DNA of 64,000 nt from Streptomyces sp. NBC_00878. GTDB lineage: Bacteria; Actinomycetota; Actinomycetes; Streptomycetales; Streptomycetaceae. Positions 60,573 to 64,000 of this stretch are shown one piece after another. Under the pieces are notes generated by a model. That model saw only the letters and a list, made by a program, of their open reading frames with translations. It made no database searches and had not been told where the DNA came from. The position numbers were made by a program, and so were the translations under genes. Numbering within the stretch: position 1 is the first letter of the stretch; each line of letters starts with the position of its first letter. Location: NCBI RefSeq assembly GCF_026341515.1, contig NZ_JAPEOK010000001.1:5890001-5954000 (forward strand), in the 5' to 3' direction.

Positions 60573-61538
60573 TCAGCGGTCCGGCTCGGGGTCCTTCAGC
60601 CAGTTCACCAACTCGGTCGAAAACGCCACCGGATCCTCCTCGTGAGGAAAGTGCCCGAGCCCGTCGAACAGCCGCCAGCGGTACGGCGCTTCGACGTACT
60701 CCCCGGACCCCGCGGCACTCCGCGTACGCATCACCGGATCGAGCGAGCCGTGCAGATGCAGCGTCGGCACACGCACCGGCCGCTTCATACGGCGGTTGAA
60801 CTGGATGCCGTCCGGGCGGGCCATCGAGCGGACCATCCACCGGTACGGTTCCAGCGCGCAGTGCGCCGTCGACGGGATCAGCATCGCCCGCCGGTACATC
60901 TCCACGGCCTCGTCGTCCGGCAGCCGCGGCCCGGACCAGTCCCGGATCAGCTCGGCGACCAGCGCCCCGTCGTCGGCGAGCAGTTGGCGCTCCGGGATCC
61001 AGGGCCGCTGGAAGCCCCAGATGTACGAGCCGGCCGCGGTCTGCTTCATGTCGGAGAGCATCGCGGAGCGCCAGCGCCGGGGGTGCGGCATCGAGGAGAC
61101 CACGAGCCGGCGGACCAGCTTGGGGCGCATCACGGCCGCGGTCCACGCCAGATAGCCGCCGAGGTCGTGGCCCACGAGCGCGGCGTCGGGCTCGCCGAGG
61201 GACCGTACGACGCCGGTGATGTCGAGCGCGAGGTTCGCGGGGTCGTAGCCGCGCGGGGTGCGGTCGCTGCCGCCGATGCCCCGCAGATCCATCGCGACCG
61301 CGCGGAAGCCCGCGTCGGAGAGCGCCACCAGTTGATGCCGCCAGGCCCACCAGAACTGCGGGAAGCCGTGCAGCAGCAGGACCAGCGGCCCGTCGCCCAT
61401 CTCGGCGATGTGGAAGCGCGCGCCGTTGGCGGCGACGTCCCGGTGGGTCACCTTTTTCCCGCCGGGCACGTCGAGCCGTACCACCGAGGTGGGTTGTGCC
61501 GAAGGTGATTGCCCCGAGGGGACGGAGGAGCCGGTCAT
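60573..61538 (-). CDS. Alpha/beta hydrolase, epoxide-hydrolase-like
   Basis: 321 residues. LLLHGFPQFWWAWRHQL carries the HG-x-P oxyanion region. The nucleophile elbow VGHDLGGYLAW has Asp rather than Ser, as in epoxide hydrolases and haloalkane dehalogenases. The C-terminal Asp in LHGSLDPVMR and His in GLGHFPHEEDP complete the triad. It overlaps the holin-family gene by 4 bases. The substrate is unknown. Confidence 0.93.
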   Translation of the reverse strand: MTGSSVPSGQSPSAQPTSVVRLDVPGGKKVTHRDVAANGARFHIAEMGDGPLVLLLHGFPQFWWAWRHQLVALSDAGFRAVAMDLRGIGGSDRTPRGYDPANLALDITGVVRSLGEPDAALVGHDLGGYLAWTAAVMRPKLVRRLVVSSMPHPRRWRSAMLSDMKQTAAGSYIWGFQRPWIPERQLLADDGALVAELIRDWSGPRLPDDEAVEMYRRAMLIPSTAHCALEPYRWMVRSMARPDGIQFNRRMKRPVRVPTLHLHGSLDPVMRTRSAAGSGEYVEAPYRWRLFDGLGHFPHEEDPVAFSTELVNWLKDPEPDR

Positions 61539-62023
61539 GACGACGAGCGTGCCACAGCCTCGACGGTGTCACCGACCGGGTCGGCCGGGGCCACCTGACG
61601 GGGGTGCGGTTTCACGTTCTGCAGTACGGCCGCCGACTCCTTGACCGAGGCGGCCGTCTTCTGCGGGCCCTGGCCCTTCTTGGCCTTCTTCGCGAAGACC
61701 ACGCCGATCAGCACGAGGACGCCGGCGATCACCACGTTCGCGGCGAACGACAGCAGGAAGCAGACGGCCAGGTTCCAGTCGCTCCAGGTGCGGATGCCGT
61801 ACGCCAGGGCGAAGCTCAGCATGGGCAGGGAGAAGATCAGTACCGCTCCGGCCGCCGCGAACGCGCCGCCGCCGACCGCTCCGCGCTTGACGTCCCGCTT
61901 GAGCTGCGCCTTCGCCAGCGCGATCTCGTCGTGCACCAGCGCGGACATCTCGGTCGTCGCCGAGGCGACCAGCTGGCCGATGCTGCGTTCGGCGCCGACC
62001 GGGCTGCCGTCGGGTGCGCTCAT
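61535..62023 (-). CDS. Phage holin family / DUF1469 (Actinobacterial Holin-X) protein
   Basis: 162 residues. RSIGQLVASATTEMSALVHDEIALAKAQLKRDVKRGAVGGGAFAAAGAVLIFSLPMLSFALAYGIRTW and LAVCFLLSFAANVVIAGVLVLIGVVFAKKAKK give the two TM helices and amphipathic lead typical of this family. It is chromosomal and not part of a phage. Coupled to the alpha/beta hydrolase. ATG with GGGAGAA site. Confidence 0.92.
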   Translation of the reverse strand: MSAPDGSPVGAERSIGQLVASATTEMSALVHDEIALAKAQLKRDVKRGAVGGGAFAAAGAVLIFSLPMLSFALAYGIRTWSDWNLAVCFLLSFAANVVIAGVLVLIGVVFAKKAKKGQGPQKTAASVKESAAVLQNVKPHPRQVAPADPVGDTVEAVARSSS

Positions 62024-62194
62024 CGCGTTCTCCCTGTTGTCTGTCGCTGTTGTCTTGTCGCTGTTGTCTGTCGTCGTGGAGCTGTGAGCGTTCCGGGTAC
62101 GCGCGGACCGTGTACGTGCCGGGCCTACGTGTGCCGGACCGCACGTGCCGGACCGGGCGTATCGGAACGTGCGTAAGGGACCGTGCGTGTCCGA

Positions 62195-63667
62195 TCATGC
62201 CGGACCGTCGTTCTCCTCGCTTGCCCTGCCCGTCACTTCGGCAAGCCTCCGGTGTTCGGCGGCCTTGCGCTCGTGGATCTCGGCCATCCGCAGGTGGTAG
62301 GCCGGGTCGCCCTGCTCGTAGACGTCGGGGATGCCGGAGAGGTCCTCGTCGAGCTCCTCGTCCTCACACAGCCTGCGGTATCTGGCGTTGCGTATCTTCA
62401 GCAGGACGCCCGACAGGACGGCCGCGATCAGGGAGCCCAGCAGGACGGCGGCCTTGACCTCGTCGGTGAGCGCCCGGTCGCCCTCGAAGGCGAGTTCGCC
62501 GATGAGCAGTGAGACGGTGAAGCCGATACCGGCGAGCGAGGACACCGCGAAGACATCGGGCCAGGCCAGGTCGTCGGAGAGCGACGCCCTGGTGAAACGG
62601 GCCGTCAGCCACGTGCCGCCGAAGATGCCGACCGCCTTGCCGACGACCAGACCGAGCACGACACCGAGGGTCTCCGGCCGGGTGAACACCTCGCCGAGCG
62701 CGCCGCCCGACACCGCGACCCCGGCGCTGAACAGCGCGAACAGGGGCACGGCGAGGCCCGCCGACAGGGGGCGTACGAGGTGCTCGACGCGCTCGCCGGG
62801 AGAACGCGCTGCCATTTCCCGCCCACCCGGCCCTGCGCTGTCCTCCTTGCGGGTGGTGCAGCGCAGCATCAGACCCATCGCGACACCGGCGATCGTGGCG
62901 TGGATGCCGCTGTTGTACATCAGCCCCCAGATCACCAGGGCGAGCGGCACGTACACGTACCAGCCGCGTACGCCCTTGCGCAGCAGCAGCCAGAAGACGA
63001 CGAGGCCGACGACGGCACCGCCGAGCGCCGCGAAGTCGAGGTCCGCGGTGAAGAACACCGCGATGATCAGGATCGCGAAGAGGTCGTCGACGACGGCGAG
63101 CGTGAGCAGGAAGGCGCGCAGGGCGCTCGGCAGCGACGTACCGATGACGGCGAGGACGGCGAGCGCGAAGGCGATGTCGGTCGCGGTCGGTACGGCCCAG
63201 CCGGCGAGCGAGCCGTCGCCGGTGACGCCCACCAGGGTGTAGACGAGCGCCGGCACGGCCATGCCGCACAGGGCGGCGACGACCGGGAGCGCGGCGGCCC
63301 GCGGGTCCTTGAGGTCACCGGCGACCAGTTCGCGTTTGAGTTCGATGCCGGCGACGAAGAAGAAGACCGCGAGGAGGCCGTCGGCGGCCCAGTGTTCGAT
63401 CGAGAGGTTCAGGCCGAGCGCGGCGGGTCCGACGTGGAAGTCGCGGACGGTCTCGTAACTCTCCCGGATGGGGGTGTTCGCCCAGATCAGCGCGGCGATC
63501 GCGGCGATGAGCAGAAGGACGCCGCCGACCGTCTCGGTGCGCAGCGCGTCCGCGACGAAGGTCCGCTCGGGCAGCGAGAGCCGTCCGAGGGCCTTGCGGT
63601 TCTTGCCAGGAGCGGGCGCGGGCACAGGCACGGGATCGACCTCCGGTCGGTAGGCATCACTGAGCAC
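62195..63667 (-). CDS. nhaA: Na+/H+ antiporter NhaA
   Basis: 490 residues with about 12 TM helices. Signatures: FFVAGIELKRELVAGDLKDP and GWAVPTATDIAFALAVLAVIGTSLP carrying the NhaA TDIAFA element, followed by LTLAVVDDLFAILIIAVFFT with the ion-binding Asp pair. A C-terminal charged extension (YRRLCEDEELDEDLSGIPDVYEQGDPAYHLRMAEIHERKAAEHRR) is longer than in E. coli. GTG start 63667; the acs gene lies upstream on the same strand, separated by a terminator. Confidence 0.95.
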   Translation of the reverse strand: MLSDAYRPEVDPVPVPAPAPGKNRKALGRLSLPERTFVADALRTETVGGVLLLIAAIAALIWANTPIRESYETVRDFHVGPAALGLNLSIEHWAADGLLAVFFFVAGIELKRELVAGDLKDPRAAALPVVAALCGMAVPALVYTLVGVTGDGSLAGWAVPTATDIAFALAVLAVIGTSLPSALRAFLLTLAVVDDLFAILIIAVFFTADLDFAALGGAVVGLVVFWLLLRKGVRGWYVYVPLALVIWGLMYNSGIHATIAGVAMGLMLRCTTRKEDSAGPGGREMAARSPGERVEHLVRPLSAGLAVPLFALFSAGVAVSGGALGEVFTRPETLGVVLGLVVGKAVGIFGGTWLTARFTRASLSDDLAWPDVFAVSSLAGIGFTVSLLIGELAFEGDRALTDEVKAAVLLGSLIAAVLSGVLLKIRNARYRRLCEDEELDEDLSGIPDVYEQGDPAYHLRMAEIHERKAAEHRRLAEVTGRASEENDGPA

Positions 63668-63815
63668 TTGCCGACCAGACTTCCCGGCGCACCTAGTGAG
63701 ATCCCTGGGATCCCTGACTGCTCTTGTCGCGTTTCTCTTGTCGCGTTGTTGACGCGCTCCTCAGCCTACCCAAGATGCGGCCGGACCCATCCGGTGATCA
63801 TCAGGCTAGACGCGA

Positions 63816-63852
63816 AAGGGGCACCCGGCGCGTCCTGCGCCGGGTGCCCCTT
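63816..63852. terminator. 16-bp stem terminator after acs
   Basis: AAGGGGCACCCGGCGC (63816-63831) pairs perfectly with GCGCCGGGTGCCCCTT (63837-63852), loop GTCCT. It sits 27 bases past the acs stop and ends that transcript before nhaA. Confidence 0.8.
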
Positions 63853-63879
63853 CGAGCCGTACGTCAGCCGAGCCGTACG

Positions 63880-64000
63880 TCAGTCCTCGCTGGCCGCCGC
63901 CGGAAGCTTCGACTGGATGAGGTCCATCACCGTGGAGTCGGTGAGCGTGGTGACGTCGCCGAGCTGACGGTTCTCCGCGATGTCGCGCAGCAGCCGGCGC
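63880..64000 (-). CDS. Acetyl-CoA synthetase, C-terminal end (partial)
   Basis: Forty codons are visible; the gene starts beyond the window. RRLLRDIAENRQLGDVTTLTDSTVMDLIQSKLPAAASED matches the C-terminus of AMP-forming acetyl-CoA synthetase, just after the acetylated-Lys motif. The next gene after nhaA in S. coelicolor is acsA, which fits. Confidence 0.85.
   Translation of the reverse strand, partial: RRLLRDIAENRQLGDVTTLTDSTVMDLIQSKLPAAASED

Noticed and set aside
61535..62023. Prophage remnant because of the holin-family name
   Set aside because: The DUF1469/holin-X family is a chromosomal actinobacterial family and no phage genes are nearby.

Overview
The window is chromosomal DNA from a Streptomyces (or very close relative). 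The base composition is very GC-rich. Many starts are GTG, with 4-base stop/start overlaps. The gene content is actinomycete-specific: a WhiB-like regulator (wblA), DUF397/XRE pairs, SLATT and DUF5063 proteins, Crp, a MarP-type protease and an AICE. The order ybaB-recR ... lysC-asd ... [tRNA-Pro] ... yqeY-PBP-wblA-arsA-arsA ... crp-nth ... nhaA-acs is the order I remember from the S. coelicolor SCO3619-SCO3563 region. That is recall; no alignment was run.

Left chromosomal part (1-24850): a partial SLATT-domain gene, ybaB and recR, a DUF5063 gene, an XRE/DUF397 pair, a Uma2 nuclease-like gene, a secreted NTF2-like protein and a two-component system. Next come lysC-asd (aspartate pathway), an ECF-type sigma factor coupled to a membrane protein, SURF1 coupled to an S9 peptidase, and a two-RCK-domain ion-channel-like protein. 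The part ends with a GerW/YtfJ-like protein and a coupled YraQ-type permease/TIGR03943 pair.

Integrated element (24852-42588, about 17.7 kb): a pSAM2-like actinomycete integrative and conjugative element in a tRNA-Pro(CGG) gene. It is bounded by 45-bp identical att repeats, and a 17-bp repeat that looks like an integrase arm site lies inside each end. From the right end it carries int, xis, a rolling-circle rep gene, small spread genes, an FtsK-like tra gene and a Pra-type activator gene. A KorSA-type GntR regulator with operator repeats follows, divergent from a Nudix gene in the position and fold of pif. The left half is accessory DNA. It holds two more GntR genes with a train of translationally coupled small genes, two membrane protein genes, and a less GC-rich cargo island (31.0-34.3 kb). 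The island encodes a nucleoside-deoxyribosyltransferase/TIR-like protein with TPRs, a small Cys/His protein and a single-TM protein of unknown function. A long imperfect inverted repeat with GC-rich hairpins (34387-34680) separates cargo from the conjugation core.

Right chromosomal part (42547-64000): the reconstituted tRNA-Pro, then a Pr6Pr membrane protein, a metallophosphoesterase, a YqeY-like protein, a class A PBP, wblA and two coupled ArsA-type ATPases. After these come DUF4177-RidA, Nudix-MBL and a nucleotidyltransferase. Then crp with a candidate autoregulatory Crp site, nth with an unusual histone-H1-like tail, a CoA-pyrophosphatase-type Nudix, and a MarP-like protease. Last are an alpha/beta hydrolase coupled to a holin-family protein, nhaA and the 3' end of an acetyl-CoA synthetase gene.

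Most chromosomal spacers carry short tandem repeats (13, 15 and 48 bp units) or strong hairpins.
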